Assembly: GCF_004769555.1 (NCBI RefSeq)
Contig: NZ_RQFY01000004.1
Coordinates: 372,001-436,000, forward strand
DNA from: Leptospira koniambonensis
GTDB lineage: Bacteria; Spirochaetota; Leptospiria; Leptospirales; Leptospiraceae
DNA: 64,000 nucleotides
Direction of reading: 5' to 3'
Shown here: positions 38,037 to 47,835 of the stretch, piece by piece
Numbering within the stretch: the first letter of the stretch is position 1
How the letters are laid out: every line of letters starts with the position of its first letter
The notes under the pieces: model-generated
The model's database searches: none
What the model saw: only the letters and a program-made list of their open reading frames with translations
What the model was told of the DNA's origin: nothing
Made by a program: the position numbers and the translations under genes

Positions 38037-38064
38037 TCTCTATAGCGGAAAGTTTTAGTTCTAA

Positions 38065-38598
38065 CTAATCGTATACTTTTTTTTCTAAGCTCAATAATTG
38101 TTTATATGCTAGTTCATAAGAGGAACGAGGTAAATTCATAGTAAGTGAAATTGCAGATCGTATCTCTTTATTTTTCTTTTCTTGCAATAACTTATGACAC
38201 AAATTGATTATCAGTTCTTTATCGGCAAACTCCAATTTTAAAGATAAATCAATTACCCTTTTCATTTGAACGTCTTCCTTTATTTTTTGCGACTTAACAA
38301 GTTCATTCACTTGGTTACCAAAAATTGATAATTGTTCTTCGGCGCTAGCCTGCCAAATCCCCTTGCCAGTCTTAACGTAGATTTTTGATATTCCTAGCTG
38401 AATTAGGACCTCATTTAAGACCAATTCCTCTATTCTATCATCGTTTCGTGCCCATCTTTGAAATGTATGCTGGGTAATATTTACTTTTTCGACCGCTCCT
38501 TGGATTCCATATTGCTGTACTGCGTATAACAGCCGTTTACCCTCAGATCCTAGGGCACGGGCGGGTTTTAATGCTTCAGGGTCCTTAATTTTCTTCAT
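38065..38598 (-). CDS. Small HTH-containing protein, unknown
   Basis: The 177 residues have a probable helix-turn-helix near residues 24-58, AVQQYGIQGAVEKVNITQHT followed by FQRWARNDDRIEEL, reminiscent of transposase or phage-type HTH helices that recognise DNA. The C-terminal half is helical and Lys/Leu-rich. A strong inverted repeat sits just upstream of its start, consistent with autoregulation. No mobile-element context is visible, and the family is not recognised. Confidence 0.6.
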   Translation of the reverse strand: MKKIKDPEALKPARALGSEGKRLLYAVQQYGIQGAVEKVNITQHTFQRWARNDDRIEELVLNEVLIQLGISKIYVKTGKGIWQASAEEQLSIFGNQVNELVKSQKIKEDVQMKRVIDLSLKLEFADKELIINLCHKLLQEKKNKEIRSAISLTMNLPRSSYELAYKQLLSLEKKVYD

Positions 38599-39073
38599 TT
38601 TTGAACCTTACACAAAAAGTACTTTTTGTACTTTTTTTTACTTGATTACGTATATTTTGTATCATTTATGGAACCGGATGAAATCTAATGGTGCGAGCAA
38701 ATTTTATCAATATTTTTCACTACTGTTGCCTAATTTCAGTTTAGTTAATTATTTTTTGATTTGTTACTATAGGTTTAGAATGCCGGTTCCGGAAAACTAA
38801 TGTTATAGATTCTTGGACTATTACAATCCTTGTTCTAAATAATTCAACCTTCAAAATTGAATTAGTAAATTATTTTTTCGAAAAATATAAAATCGGCATA
38901 TTTTAATTCGGTACTGAGAACAAATAATAGGAAAATTATATTTTTTCTGTTATTGATTCAAGTATTCAAATTTTCTAATAGTTTGTCGCACCTCTGATTC
39001 CACAAAAATAAACTATAAAGACTGAACTCAGAAAACTCTTAAGAGTAAATAAAGTAGTTTAGGAAAATTTGAA
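38599..39073. other. 475-bp AT-rich divergent intergenic region
   Basis: This lies between the - strand HTH gene and the + strand tetR gene. Besides the inverted repeat at 38614-38636 it holds a perfect 12-bp palindrome, ACTCTTAAGAGT (39035-39046), 27 bp before the tetR ATG and placed where a TetR operator would be expected. No ORF or structured RNA is evident in the remaining ~370 bp. Confidence 0.45.
38614..38636. promoter_or_regulatory. Inverted repeat upstream of the HTH gene
   Basis: AAAAAGTAC (38614-38622) and GTACTTTTT (38628-38636) form a perfect 9-bp inverted repeat around a 5-nt T spacer, 15 bp before the start of the - strand HTH gene. The position and symmetry fit an operator for a dimeric regulator, most simply the adjacent gene product. 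A terminator is less likely because the stem is mostly A-T. Confidence 0.55.
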
Positions 39074-39787
39074 ATGGTTACCCGAATGGAAAATAGTTCC
39101 TTGATAGAAACCCAAAATATTTCCACAGATCCAGAATTCACACCAGATCAGGATCCCGTATACCAAACAGATAAGGAACCTCAACTACATAAAAAACAAG
39201 ATGAGTCCAGAGAAAGGATCATACGTTCTGCTCTTAAATTATTTGCAGAAAGAGGATTTTTCGAAACAAGGATCCCTGAAATTTCTGCTCACGCAAAAGT
39301 TGGAGTCGGAACAATGTACCGACACTTCCGAAACAAGGATCATTTGTTTAATGAGGCATTTCGGATCTCAGTCCAAGAATTTTCTAAGTTCTTAGATAGA
39401 TCCATCTCTAAGAACTTATCTCCCAAAGAACAATTTTTCGATTTTTGGAAAGGATTAGGATTATTCTCTCAAGGTAAATTCGACCAATTGATCATGATAG
39501 AAAGAAACCTATCTTCTTATATTCTGGATGAAGAAAGCACTAAAGAAGCAGAGACTTTAAAACAAAACATTTCAGAATACTTTGAACCCACTCAGGATGA
39601 TAAAAACCTAAGACTACTGTATCCTTCTCTCATTTTAGGTTCCTTTACCGGGATCTTACGTTTTCACAGGATCCACGAAAATAACATAGACCCTTCTCTT
39701 TTGGAACAATCTGCCGAGATGTTATGGGAAGGATTTTCAAAGGTCCGCCAATCTCCAAATTCTAAAAAGAAAGAAAAAAAGCCCTAA
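39074..39787 (+). CDS. TetR-family transcriptional regulator with acidic N-terminal extension
   Basis: The 237 residues carry a 40-residue Asp/Glu/Gln-rich N-terminal extension before the TetR HTH (about 50-95; GFFETRIPEISAHAKVGVGT, then YRHFRNKDHLFNEAF). The C-terminal part is a typical helical sensor domain, and the last residues are Lys-rich. The extension may be an artefact if initiation is at the second Met (residue 5) or further in. The palindrome at 39035-39046 is a candidate autoregulatory operator. Confidence 0.85.
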   Translation: MVTRMENSSLIETQNISTDPEFTPDQDPVYQTDKEPQLHKKQDESRERIIRSALKLFAERGFFETRIPEISAHAKVGVGTMYRHFRNKDHLFNEAFRISVQEFSKFLDRSISKNLSPKEQFFDFWKGLGLFSQGKFDQLIMIERNLSSYILDEESTKEAETLKQNISEYFEPTQDDKNLRLLYPSLILGSFTGILRFHRIHENNIDPSLLEQSAEMLWEGFSKVRQSPNSKKKEKKP

Positions 39788-39933
39788 ATTCAGAAATGAG
39801 ATAGTTTTTTTGTCGGAGGTTTATCTCAAATAAGATAAGTAAAATAAGCGTAAAAAACTTATTTACCAAGTAGAAATAGAACTTAGGATAAAATCGTCCT
39901 TTTGATATAGTAACGGGATTGGTTTAGGGTTAT

Positions 39934-41475
39934 ATGCGAGCTCGATTTTTGATATTTTTAGTCGGATTCGGAATGTTATGCAAACCAATAGATGTGCATA
40001 ACCCTGCTATTCCATTTTCGGATGCTTGGTGGGAAACCACCTTTGTTCGCTGTATTTTGGGAGAATTGGACGTTTGTCTCCCAGGACCTGTGATTACCGG
40101 AAATCTAAGCGCAAAATTCGTAAGCAATAACGCAGGGGCTATTAACTCTTCCGATCTTACTTGGAGATCAGATACCGATGGGCCTTATGATGTCCGGATC
40201 GACGCCGGTTCTTGTACAAGCGGGGCAAGTTTAATTACTGGAACCGCTATAGCAAACACAGACAATCTAGCCACAATCGCCGCTAGCATTCTTCCCTTTG
40301 GAACAAGTTATGTTCGAGTTTGTGTTACCGATCCTGAAGAAGATGTAACTGGATCTGGGATTTTTCGGATCGTTCGGGATGATACTTATCCTACAACGAG
40401 CACAAATCCTGTGGCAGGTGCTTATAATTCTTCTCGAAATGTTTCTATTATTTGTTCAGACACTGGAGGCGCTGGTTGCGATAAGATCTCGTATGTTACT
40501 GATACTTCTACCCCAGATATTGACGGAGCAACTGGGACTATCAATGTAGGAACTCAATATTCTACTCCTATCAACGTTCCTGCAAATTCCACTACTTCAT
40601 TTAAGTACGTTGCAAGAGATAAGGCGGGGAATGTAACCTTAGTTGATAGCGCCGATATATCAGTGGATACTGTGACTCCTACTATCTCCGCTACTAATCC
40701 AAGTAACGGTGCGACTGGAGTAGCTCTCGCTCCAGGATCAATCAGTTTAAGTTTTGCAGAACCGATGGACACAACTCTCACCATGTCCATGACTACAGAA
40801 ATTTATAATGGAACATCTTGGGTAACTATTCCAAATAACAATACTATATTCGATTGGCAGGATTCCCAAACTTTAGTCATTACGATCAGCTGGACATACT
40901 TTCCGGAAGATTCGCAAATTCGTTGGACTATTCCTTCTAGTTCCTTGCAAGACTTAGCAGGAAATGGTGTCTCACAACAAGCCTCTTTTACTACCATAAC
41001 CGGTGCTGCAATCACGGGAGCCCAGACATATTCCGGCCCAACTGCACATGGAACTTATACGGCAGATATTACTACTACGGATACTTCTACAGGTTTAGTT
41101 TGGAAAACTTGTTGGGAAGGAAGAATGGGGCCTGGTTGTGCTACTGGTTCAGCCACAAATTCTTCTTGGGCGGACGCGGTAGACGGATGCGCCTACTTAA
41201 ATTACATCCATGGTCCTGGAATAGGATATGCAGATCGAGAAAACTGGAGACTTCCCAGAGCTGAAGAATTATATTCTTTAGTGGAAGGAGGTGCCGATCC
41301 ATACATAAATACTACTGCATTCCCAAATCCGGTATCTCCAGCAACTTGGACATCATCCAGAGGTATTGCAGGTTCTCCACTGGAGCAATTCGGGAGAACA
41401 GTTGTATTCATGTACGGAATTTTAAATGAATTCGATAAGAGCCTAAGTTATGCGTTACACTGCGTAAGCGATTGA
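39934..41475 (+). CDS. Surface-type lipoprotein with Ig-like repeats and DUF1566-like C-terminus
   Basis: The 513 residues begin with MRARFLIFLVGFGMLC, a signal peptide with a lipobox Cys at 16. Beta-rich Ig-like modules follow: a chitobiase-C-like segment (about 150-245, with YNSSRNVSIICSDTG) and a Big_5-like module (about 250-350, TNPSNGATGV...LSFAEPMD). The C-terminal ~140 residues (TGLVWKTCWEG...NWRLPRAEEL...TWTSS) match the DUF1566/Lcl lectin-like pattern frequent in Leptospira lipoproteins. It is probably on the outer membrane surface with an adhesin-like or carbohydrate-binding role, by analogy only. Confidence 0.8.
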   Translation: MRARFLIFLVGFGMLCKPIDVHNPAIPFSDAWWETTFVRCILGELDVCLPGPVITGNLSAKFVSNNAGAINSSDLTWRSDTDGPYDVRIDAGSCTSGASLITGTAIANTDNLATIAASILPFGTSYVRVCVTDPEEDVTGSGIFRIVRDDTYPTTSTNPVAGAYNSSRNVSIICSDTGGAGCDKISYVTDTSTPDIDGATGTINVGTQYSTPINVPANSTTSFKYVARDKAGNVTLVDSADISVDTVTPTISATNPSNGATGVALAPGSISLSFAEPMDTTLTMSMTTEIYNGTSWVTIPNNNTIFDWQDSQTLVITISWTYFPEDSQIRWTIPSSSLQDLAGNGVSQQASFTTITGAAITGAQTYSGPTAHGTYTADITTTDTSTGLVWKTCWEGRMGPGCATGSATNSSWADAVDGCAYLNYIHGPGIGYADRENWRLPRAEELYSLVEGGADPYINTTAFPNPVSPATWTSSRGIAGSPLEQFGRTVVFMYGILNEFDKSLSYALHCVSD

Positions 41476-41477
41476 TC

Positions 41478-43118
41478 TTACTTCGCTAGTAAACTAGGAT
41501 GATATCCTTCCGGAGTTTCGTATCCCATAATATCGAGGATCGTAGCTGCAACATTCGCAAGTCCAGGGTCCTGTAGATCTGTTCTTAATTTGATCTTGCT
41601 TTCTGGATCCAAAACACTGAAAGGAACAGGATTTAAGGTATGAGAAGTTTTAGGAACAGGTTTGCCTTCTTTGTCCTTCTCCAAATTTCCTTTTTTGTCT
41701 AGTTGGTACATCTCGTCCGCGTTTCCGTGGTCTGCACTCACCAATAGAACTACATTATTTTTTTTGCATGCTTCTGCAAGACGGGCCATACATCCATCTA
41801 GGAATTCCATTGCCTCGACAGTAGCCTTGTAATTTCCAGTGTGACCTACCATATCTCCATTTGGAAAATTGATCCTATAGAAATCGGAATGGTTCTCTCC
41901 TAAAACTTTTTCAAGTTCTGCTGTGATTGCCTGTGCCTTCATCTCAGGAGTTTGGTCGAATGGGATTACATCGGAAGGAATTTCCTTATATTCTTCACTC
42001 TTGGAATCAAACTTACCAGAACGATTTCCATTCCAGAAGAATGTTACGTGTCCATATTTCTGTGTTTCGGATAATGCGTATTGGCCAATCCCGGATTTAG
42101 CCATATACTCACCTAAGGTACGATCAATCGCAGGTGGGCTCACTAAAAAACGTTCAGGTAATTGTAAATCTCCGTCGTATTGCATCATCCCTGCGTAACA
42201 TACTTCCGGAAAATTTCCTCTATCGAATTTGTCGAAATTTTTCTGAGTGAATGCTTGGGAAATCTCGATTGCTCTATCTCCTCTGAAATTTGTAAATACT
42301 ACTGAGTCCCCGCTTAGAATTTTTCCTAGAGGTTTTCCAGATTCTTCTACTACGAAACTAGGGAGATACTGATCAATTACTGCTGGATCTTCTTTTCTAA
42401 ATGTTTCGATCGCAGTTTTTGCATCCGGAAAGGTTCTACCTTCTCCATGAACATGGATTTTCCATCCTCTTTCTACCATGGACCAGTCAGCTTCGTAACG
42501 ATCCATAGTGATCGTCATTCTTCCGCCGCCAGATGCGATTTTTATATCGGCACCTTTAGATCTGAATGTGGTCAGCCATTCTTCAAAAGGATTCAAATAT
42601 TCTAAAGCAGACTTTTCAGACACGTCCCTTCCATCTAAAAGAATATGCAATCTGATCCTTGGGACCTTCTCCTTTACCGCCGCCTCAATCAAAGATTTTG
42701 TATGATCGATATGTGCATGAACATTTCCATCGGAGAAAAGACCGATAAGATGCAAAGTGGAATTTTTTGTTTTAGTATTTTCTATAATTTCCTTCCAAGC
42801 TTTTCCTTCGAATAACAATCCTTTGGCGATAGAGTTATTGACTAACTTAGCTCCCTGATCGAAAATACGCCCGCAGCCTAGTACATTATGACCTACTTCG
42901 GAATTTCCCATGTCCTCGTCTGAAGGCATACCAACAGCGGTTCCATGTGCTTTTAATAGTATGGTGGGAGATTCTTTCCAAAGTTTATTTAGAAAAGGAA
43001 GATTGGCACCTGCAATCGCGTTCCCGAATTCGGGTCCTTTAGGAGTATAACCTACGCCATCTAAAATTACGAATAATAGCTTTTTGGGAGAGAAGGGAGT
43101 CTTTTTCTTCAGTTGCAT
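41478..43118 (-). CDS. gpmI: 2,3-bisphosphoglycerate-independent phosphoglycerate mutase
   Basis: This enzyme interconverts 3- and 2-phosphoglycerate in glycolysis with two Mn2+ ions. It belongs to the alkaline-phosphatase superfamily: N-terminal metal and nucleophile region [21 protein letters not shown] with the catalytic Ser, the inserted phosphotransferase domain ([16 protein letters not shown]), and C-terminal [11 protein letters not shown] and [12 protein letters not shown] prefer the ATG at 43118 (546 aa), with TGGAA upstream; the ATG at 43154 adds 12 residues without family resemblance. It is convergent with the lipoprotein gene, separated by 2 bp. Confidence 0.94.
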   Translation of the reverse strand: MQLKKKTPFSPKKLLFVILDGVGYTPKGPEFGNAIAGANLPFLNKLWKESPTILLKAHGTAVGMPSDEDMGNSEVGHNVLGCGRIFDQGAKLVNNSIAKGLLFEGKAWKEIIENTKTKNSTLHLIGLFSDGNVHAHIDHTKSLIEAAVKEKVPRIRLHILLDGRDVSEKSALEYLNPFEEWLTTFRSKGADIKIASGGGRMTITMDRYEADWSMVERGWKIHVHGEGRTFPDAKTAIETFRKEDPAVIDQYLPSFVVEESGKPLGKILSGDSVVFTNFRGDRAIEISQAFTQKNFDKFDRGNFPEVCYAGMMQYDGDLQLPERFLVSPPAIDRTLGEYMAKSGIGQYALSETQKYGHVTFFWNGNRSGKFDSKSEEYKEIPSDVIPFDQTPEMKAQAITAELEKVLGENHSDFYRINFPNGDMVGHTGNYKATVEAMEFLDGCMARLAEACKKNNVVLLVSADHGNADEMYQLDKKGNLEKDKEGKPVPKTSHTLNPVPFSVLDPESKIKLRTDLQDPGLANVAATILDIMGYETPEGYHPSLLAK

Positions 43119-43361
43119 TCTATTCCAGGAAAGCCCTTCCCCATGCTTCGTCAAGAGGATTCAGATAAGGACTCGGTATTACATCCTTCGGCCTATGCAG
43201 GTTTTATCGAAAAAGAAGCAAGATTTAGGTTTTTCGGTGGAAGCGTTTAGAATGCATTATATGATGGTTTTGAATATCCTCAGGGATACCTATATCTTTA
43301 CTCAGTTGCTTCTCCGCAACTATATGCTAAATTCTTAATATTTAATTATTTATAGACAAAG

Positions 43362-45386
43362 ATGAACGCAAAAGGTCCCAAACCCTTAGATCCGAACACT
43401 GGCAACGTAGCCGTTCCTAACTTCTTAAAAGTTAAGAAGTTAAACGAAGTAGTGAGTTACTACATGAACGACAAGATAACTCACTCTGTCTATAAAGCCA
43501 TTTCTGCGGCGACATCTTTCAAGAATGTTAAAAAAAGACAATTATTCGAACCTCATCATAAAGTTCCGGAAGTTGGAGAGTTGGGTCCTAAAGACATTGA
43601 CCTTCATTTAAAACGTCTGCTGGAAGACGGCACAGTTTCTCAACTTGCATATTTGATTAGCGACAGTACGGAGAAACAACCGGAAGCACTTCCTTGTTAC
43701 GCTTCTTTTCCTGAACCGGAATCTTTAGATCTAAGTAGGATCTATCTGGAACTTTTGGATTATTCTGTTTCTGCTCTTTTAAATTATCTGGATCGAAAAT
43801 CGGAAACAAGCAAAACTCTACTTTGGGAAAATTTAGAATCTGATCTTGAATGGGGAGCCAGGAAAGAATCTCCTTTCCCACAATTATTTTTATATTTAAG
43901 ACAAACATTTCATAATGAACATTTTCGAATTCCACCAAACCCAGAGTTTGTTAAAGATTTTTTATTCGAATTAGAGGACGATCTTCACAAAAAAGGAAGA
44001 GTTATAGATGTTCCCGGATATGGATTATTCGGGATCAAAAATTCCAAAGAAGCAGTCCAGATCATGGATAACGTAGATGATTTCATTCAATCAAAAGGAA
44101 CAAAACAATTACGCCATGTTCTGATGGACGAATTCCAAAAGACCGCTATGGAAGAGAAATTATATTATTCTAATACTTCCAATCCTGAAACTACAAAATT
44201 CAAAACAGATAGGGCAGAAGCTTTCGCGAGAGCTTTACCTGGCAGTCCAAGTCCTGGAACTCCCGGAATGTTAAGTGTTGTTTTGATCCGTAGCCTTGCT
44301 GACCTTGCAGAAAAAGAACTTCATAAACAATCTTCTGAAAGAGATCGAAATAGATTCCATGATATTAAAAGGAATCTTCTCTCTGAATCCGGTTCTTGGG
44401 AAAGGAAAGTCCTATTAGTTCCTGACAAAGAATTCAAATCTTATCCGGAAGAATTAAAAAGAATGTTGATAGATGATCTGGAGATCGGTTATTCCACTTG
44501 GGAAACAAAAACCACTACCATACATGCATTCTTTCATAAAAACGCAAATAGTGTCAGACAGATCATTCTGAGTTTGGGGGCGGCTACAAACGTAGAAACT
44601 TGGAAAATTCTATGTATCAGACAACTTGTAGAATCCAACGAACCTCAGATCAAATCGATATTCAGAGAGCCAGATCTAGTTAAGGCTTACGGTAAAGTAT
44701 TAAGAAAAGGTTATTTAGATTATTTCCCTTGGTATTATGCTATTTTAGATCTTTTAGGGATTGGAAGAATATTCCAAGATGTATTCTTCGCCCAAGCAAA
44801 AGAAAAGATTAAAGGCCAACAAAACCAACTTAAAGCCAGAAACCACGAAAATTCTAAAAAAGAAGAACAAGCAAAGATCCAGGAAAAGATCAAAGAAGAA
44901 GAAAAGATCCGCTCTGCGGAACAGAAGTCTAAAATTTCTTCTGCAATGGATGAGTTTTATTTCAAACGAAGCGTTCCACCTACAGCATCTGAGATACAAG
45001 GAAATGTGGGCGAATTCGCTGCAGACCTATATTACCAAATCTTAGATCGGGAAAATTTCGTTTTTATCTCTTGGGATAAAGGAAAGGAAAAAATGGACCA
45101 GATCCTTTGTTATCCTGCAAACGAATCTTTCAGAAATAAAGCTAGAGAATTACATAGAATCCTATCCGAAAGGATGGAAGTCCTACAAAACAAAGTAAGG
45201 ACCGCAGAAGAAGAAGATACCCGAAATAGGATCTCAAAAGTGATTAAACATGTGGATGATTGGTTTGCATCTCACAAATCTTCCGCAGACAAATCAACTC
45301 CTCAAAAAGGGAAAATGGATTCGGATGATCCTTATGAATCCTTCCGGAAGGAAATTGATAAATTAAGGAAAGTGGATAAACCCTAA
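43362..45386 (+). CDS. Large hypothetical protein, 674 aa
   Basis: I do not recognise the family. The protein looks cytoplasmic, without signal peptide or TM helices. It is rich in helices, with a strongly charged coiled-coil stretch at about 480-530 (Lys/Glu/Gln repeats). Hydrophobic segments around 440-470 (GYLDYFPWYYAILDLLG) are too short and polar for a clear TM call. The C-terminus is Lys/Asp-rich. Two lipoprotein genes follow on the same strand after 84 bp, but a shared function is not evident. Confidence 0.72.
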   Translation: MNAKGPKPLDPNTGNVAVPNFLKVKKLNEVVSYYMNDKITHSVYKAISAATSFKNVKKRQLFEPHHKVPEVGELGPKDIDLHLKRLLEDGTVSQLAYLISDSTEKQPEALPCYASFPEPESLDLSRIYLELLDYSVSALLNYLDRKSETSKTLLWENLESDLEWGARKESPFPQLFLYLRQTFHNEHFRIPPNPEFVKDFLFELEDDLHKKGRVIDVPGYGLFGIKNSKEAVQIMDNVDDFIQSKGTKQLRHVLMDEFQKTAMEEKLYYSNTSNPETTKFKTDRAEAFARALPGSPSPGTPGMLSVVLIRSLADLAEKELHKQSSERDRNRFHDIKRNLLSESGSWERKVLLVPDKEFKSYPEELKRMLIDDLEIGYSTWETKTTTIHAFFHKNANSVRQIILSLGAATNVETWKILCIRQLVESNEPQIKSIFREPDLVKAYGKVLRKGYLDYFPWYYAILDLLGIGRIFQDVFFAQAKEKIKGQQNQLKARNHENSKKEEQAKIQEKIKEEEKIRSAEQKSKISSAMDEFYFKRSVPPTASEIQGNVGEFAADLYYQILDRENFVFISWDKGKEKMDQILCYPANESFRNKARELHRILSERMEVLQNKVRTAEEEDTRNRISKVIKHVDDWFASHKSSADKSTPQKGKMDSDDPYESFRKEIDKLRKVDKP

Positions 45387-45470
45387 AAAATCTGTTTTTT
45401 CTAAAAAAGTGAGCAAAAACTCGCAATTTGGTTTGTGATTTCTAAGAAGAAACCAAGCAAACCCGGAACT

Positions 45471-46487
45471 ATGAATTCGCATCCAAAGATCCCTTTCAGA
45501 CTTCTCCCGATCGTATCGTTATTTTCCTTATTCTCTTTTTGCAATCAGGCAAACCCGATCAATTTGGACGGCAGCAGCAGTGCTGCCGGCGTTCTTTTGA
45601 ATGTTGTTATTCCGAATATCATCGGAGCAGAGATAGTTCCAGAAGGCCTTCCGCAACTTTCTTCTCAGGCAATGTTTGATGCTGGAGATACTTACATAGA
45701 TCTAAATTTTTCCGAAACAAGCACAGTGGACGAAAATTTTAGTATGACAGTCGAAAGCTATACAACAGTGTATGAGCCCCATTTTATCGGGTACAATACA
45801 TTCACTCTTCCTGCAAATACGAACACATATTCGATTGGTTTTTCTTTAGAAGCAGATGATGACAACTGTTTGGATAATGCAGCAAGCAAGTTCAGTTTCA
45901 AAATTACGAAAGATTCAACTGGAGATAGTTTCGTTTATGATGTAAACGTAAAGGATGGAGATTATTGCATTTTTGCGTCTTCTGCCAAAACCCCTGCTCA
46001 ATTAGGCGGGCTCGGTGCGATGGACAATCATTGCAAAAACTTAGCTAGTGCAAAAGGACTTCCCAGAAATCCTGCAAATTATAAAGCAATGGTAGGTGCT
46101 CTTTCCGCAACCTATGGTGATAGGAATCCGGGAGAATCATTATCATCTACTTCCTTCTTCAGAAACAATAAAAGATACGTTCGCAAGCAAGGGAATGGAA
46201 CTTGGGTAAAAGTTTTTTCCATCTATGGCGCTTGGCCTCCAAGTTCAGATTTTGACAATCCACTGATCGATTCAGGACAATATTGGACTGGAATGCATTC
46301 AGCCTGGGGAAGAATGGACAATAATTCTTGTCTGAACGGCTCCGAAAGTTGGACAAATTCGAGCGGTTCCTCAAGCGGAAACCTAGGCACTTCGAGTGTA
46401 GTAACCGGGGATGCGGCCTATATGACACTTTCCAGCTGCGATTCTCCGTTGTCCCTGCCGTTTATTTGCGTTTATTCCCCAGATTAA
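45471..46487 (+). CDS. DUF1554-type lipoprotein, first of a tandem pair
   Basis: From the ATG at 45471 the 338 residues start with a signal peptide (IPFRLLPIVSLFSLFSFC) and a lipobox Cys near 24; an upstream GTG at 45435 would place a Lys-rich tail before it. The middle part (about 60-165) is beta-rich. The C-terminal ~150 residues (MDNHCKNLASAKGL...YKAMVGA...YWTGMHS...FICVYSPD) match the Leptospira DUF1554 lectin-like fold with paired Cys. It is probably on the cell surface; the ligand is unknown. It is followed 85 bp later by a paralogue. Confidence 0.8.
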   Translation: MNSHPKIPFRLLPIVSLFSLFSFCNQANPINLDGSSSAAGVLLNVVIPNIIGAEIVPEGLPQLSSQAMFDAGDTYIDLNFSETSTVDENFSMTVESYTTVYEPHFIGYNTFTLPANTNTYSIGFSLEADDDNCLDNAASKFSFKITKDSTGDSFVYDVNVKDGDYCIFASSAKTPAQLGGLGAMDNHCKNLASAKGLPRNPANYKAMVGALSATYGDRNPGESLSSTSFFRNNKRYVRKQGNGTWVKVFSIYGAWPPSSDFDNPLIDSGQYWTGMHSAWGRMDNNSCLNGSESWTNSSGSSSGNLGTSSVVTGDAAYMTLSSCDSPLSLPFICVYSPD

Positions 46488-46572
46488 ATCAAAAAATCGT
46501 TCAATTTTTTTCCTGCCCGACTGTTTTCTTACTTTAAGGGGTATTATCCTCTGAGACTGGACGGGTGCGAAT

Positions 46573-47703
46573 ATGAAAGGATCTAAATCATTAAGGGCGG
46601 CTTTCATTCTATTATGTCTTACTCTATGGGTTTCCAAGTGTAATAACGCAGAATCCACTGCCCTGGACGGAAGTAAGCCCAGTCTAGCTGGCGCGATTAC
46701 AATCGATCCGACTATTTTTTGGAATTTATTCGTTACCCTTCCCCCCTATCCTATAGAGCCCCTTTTGAACGAGGGAGAAACTACTCTTTCTGTAGATGAA
46801 AACGATGCGGCTGATATTATGTTCGCAATCCAGAACCCACCTACTGACGGAAGCACTATCCGATTCAAATTTTATAAAAGTGATACTATTACCTTTGTAA
46901 CGGACTATAACCCAGATCAAGGGGGTTACCAGAATTATCTTACTGTTGATTTCGGACCCGATCCTCAAAATTCAAACTTCGATTATAAAAGCGGATTTCA
47001 GATCAATTCACTGGAAGACGAGAACTGTTTGAATAATTATTATGATCTTGTTGCAGTAGATGTATCCTCAGGTTTATCCCAAACTTTCAAAGTAAAAGTA
47101 AACGACTCTGATAAATGTATCTTCGTAGCCACGAATAACGGAGCAGGTTACGCAGGAAACTTTGCTAAAAAAGCGATTGATAATACAACTTTTGCAGGTC
47201 CAGTAGAAGTTGCTGATGATATCTGTAGTTCTAATATTCCTGATGGTGTGAACAAGGACGTGAATTATAAGGCTATGATTGCAGTGAGTTATAGCCCAAG
47301 CGGTAACCTTAGAAACCCATCTACCGATTGGGTATTCAGCAGCTTCCGTAAATACTATAGCCAGGGCGGCAAAAAGTTAGCATACTCTTTCAGTTCTGGT
47401 ACTACAATCGGATTTGCAAATGCAGCTCAGTGGACAAATTCTCTAGGAACTTCAGGTAAAATTTGGACAGGATTTAGTTCCATAGATTGGACTACTGATA
47501 CTCCTACTGTGACTCAATGCGCAGGCTTGGCTCCTTCAGGAGCACCTTACTCTTCCTGGTATTCTGCGACAGCAACTGGAACCCAAGGAGTTCTTTCCGC
47601 AGTGGATGGAGACTCAATTGCAGAAATGACGAATACAGATCCGGCTGTGGTGATCCCAACATTATGTTCTCAAAAACGTAATATCGTTTGTGTCGGACAA
47701 TAG
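46573..47703 (+). CDS. DUF1554-type lipoprotein, second of a tandem pair
   Basis: The 376 residues have a signal peptide and lipobox (FILLCLTLWVSKC, Cys near 23), a short variable stretch, a beta-rich middle and a C-terminal DUF1554-like domain with NYKAMIAVSY, WVFSSFRKYY, IWTGFSS and a terminal NIVCVGQ. It shares its layout and the ENCLNN/DNCLDN-type motif with the previous gene, so the two probably arose by duplication. Conservation is low outside these motifs. A strong terminator follows. Confidence 0.8.
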   Translation: MKGSKSLRAAFILLCLTLWVSKCNNAESTALDGSKPSLAGAITIDPTIFWNLFVTLPPYPIEPLLNEGETTLSVDENDAADIMFAIQNPPTDGSTIRFKFYKSDTITFVTDYNPDQGGYQNYLTVDFGPDPQNSNFDYKSGFQINSLEDENCLNNYYDLVAVDVSSGLSQTFKVKVNDSDKCIFVATNNGAGYAGNFAKKAIDNTTFAGPVEVADDICSSNIPDGVNKDVNYKAMIAVSYSPSGNLRNPSTDWVFSSFRKYYSQGGKKLAYSFSSGTTIGFANAAQWTNSLGTSGKIWTGFSSIDWTTDTPTVTQCAGLAPSGAPYSSWYSATATGTQGVLSAVDGDSIAEMTNTDPAVVIPTLCSQKRNIVCVGQ

Positions 47704-47743
47704 CTTATTAGTGATCCAATAATTAGCAATACCGCTTAAAACA

Positions 47744-47779
47744 AAAAACCCGGGTCACTTTGCGGTGATCCGGGTTTTT
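47744..47779 (+). terminator. Rho-independent terminator after the lipoprotein pair
   Basis: Stem CCCGGGTCAC (47749-47758) pairs with GTGATCCGGG (47765-47774) through one G-T wobble, with a 6-nt loop. It is flanked by A5 (47744-47748) and followed by T5 (47775-47779), which extends the stem. This is a canonical intrinsic terminator for the + strand lipoproteins. Confidence 0.85.
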
Positions 47780-47835
47780 CTATTTTGAGCAGAAGTTATC
47801 TCCTAATCCAAAATAACTTATTTCCAATCCAATCC

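Noticed and set aside
43195..43338. Possible 47-aa + strand ORF before the 674-aa gene
   Set aside because: Weak start context, no clear ribosome binding site, and the longer frame is mostly antisense to gpmI.
46490..46515. AAAAAAT/ATTTTTT hairpin after the first DUF1554 gene as a terminator
   Set aside because: The stem has no G-C pair; it is probably just AT-rich intergenic sequence.
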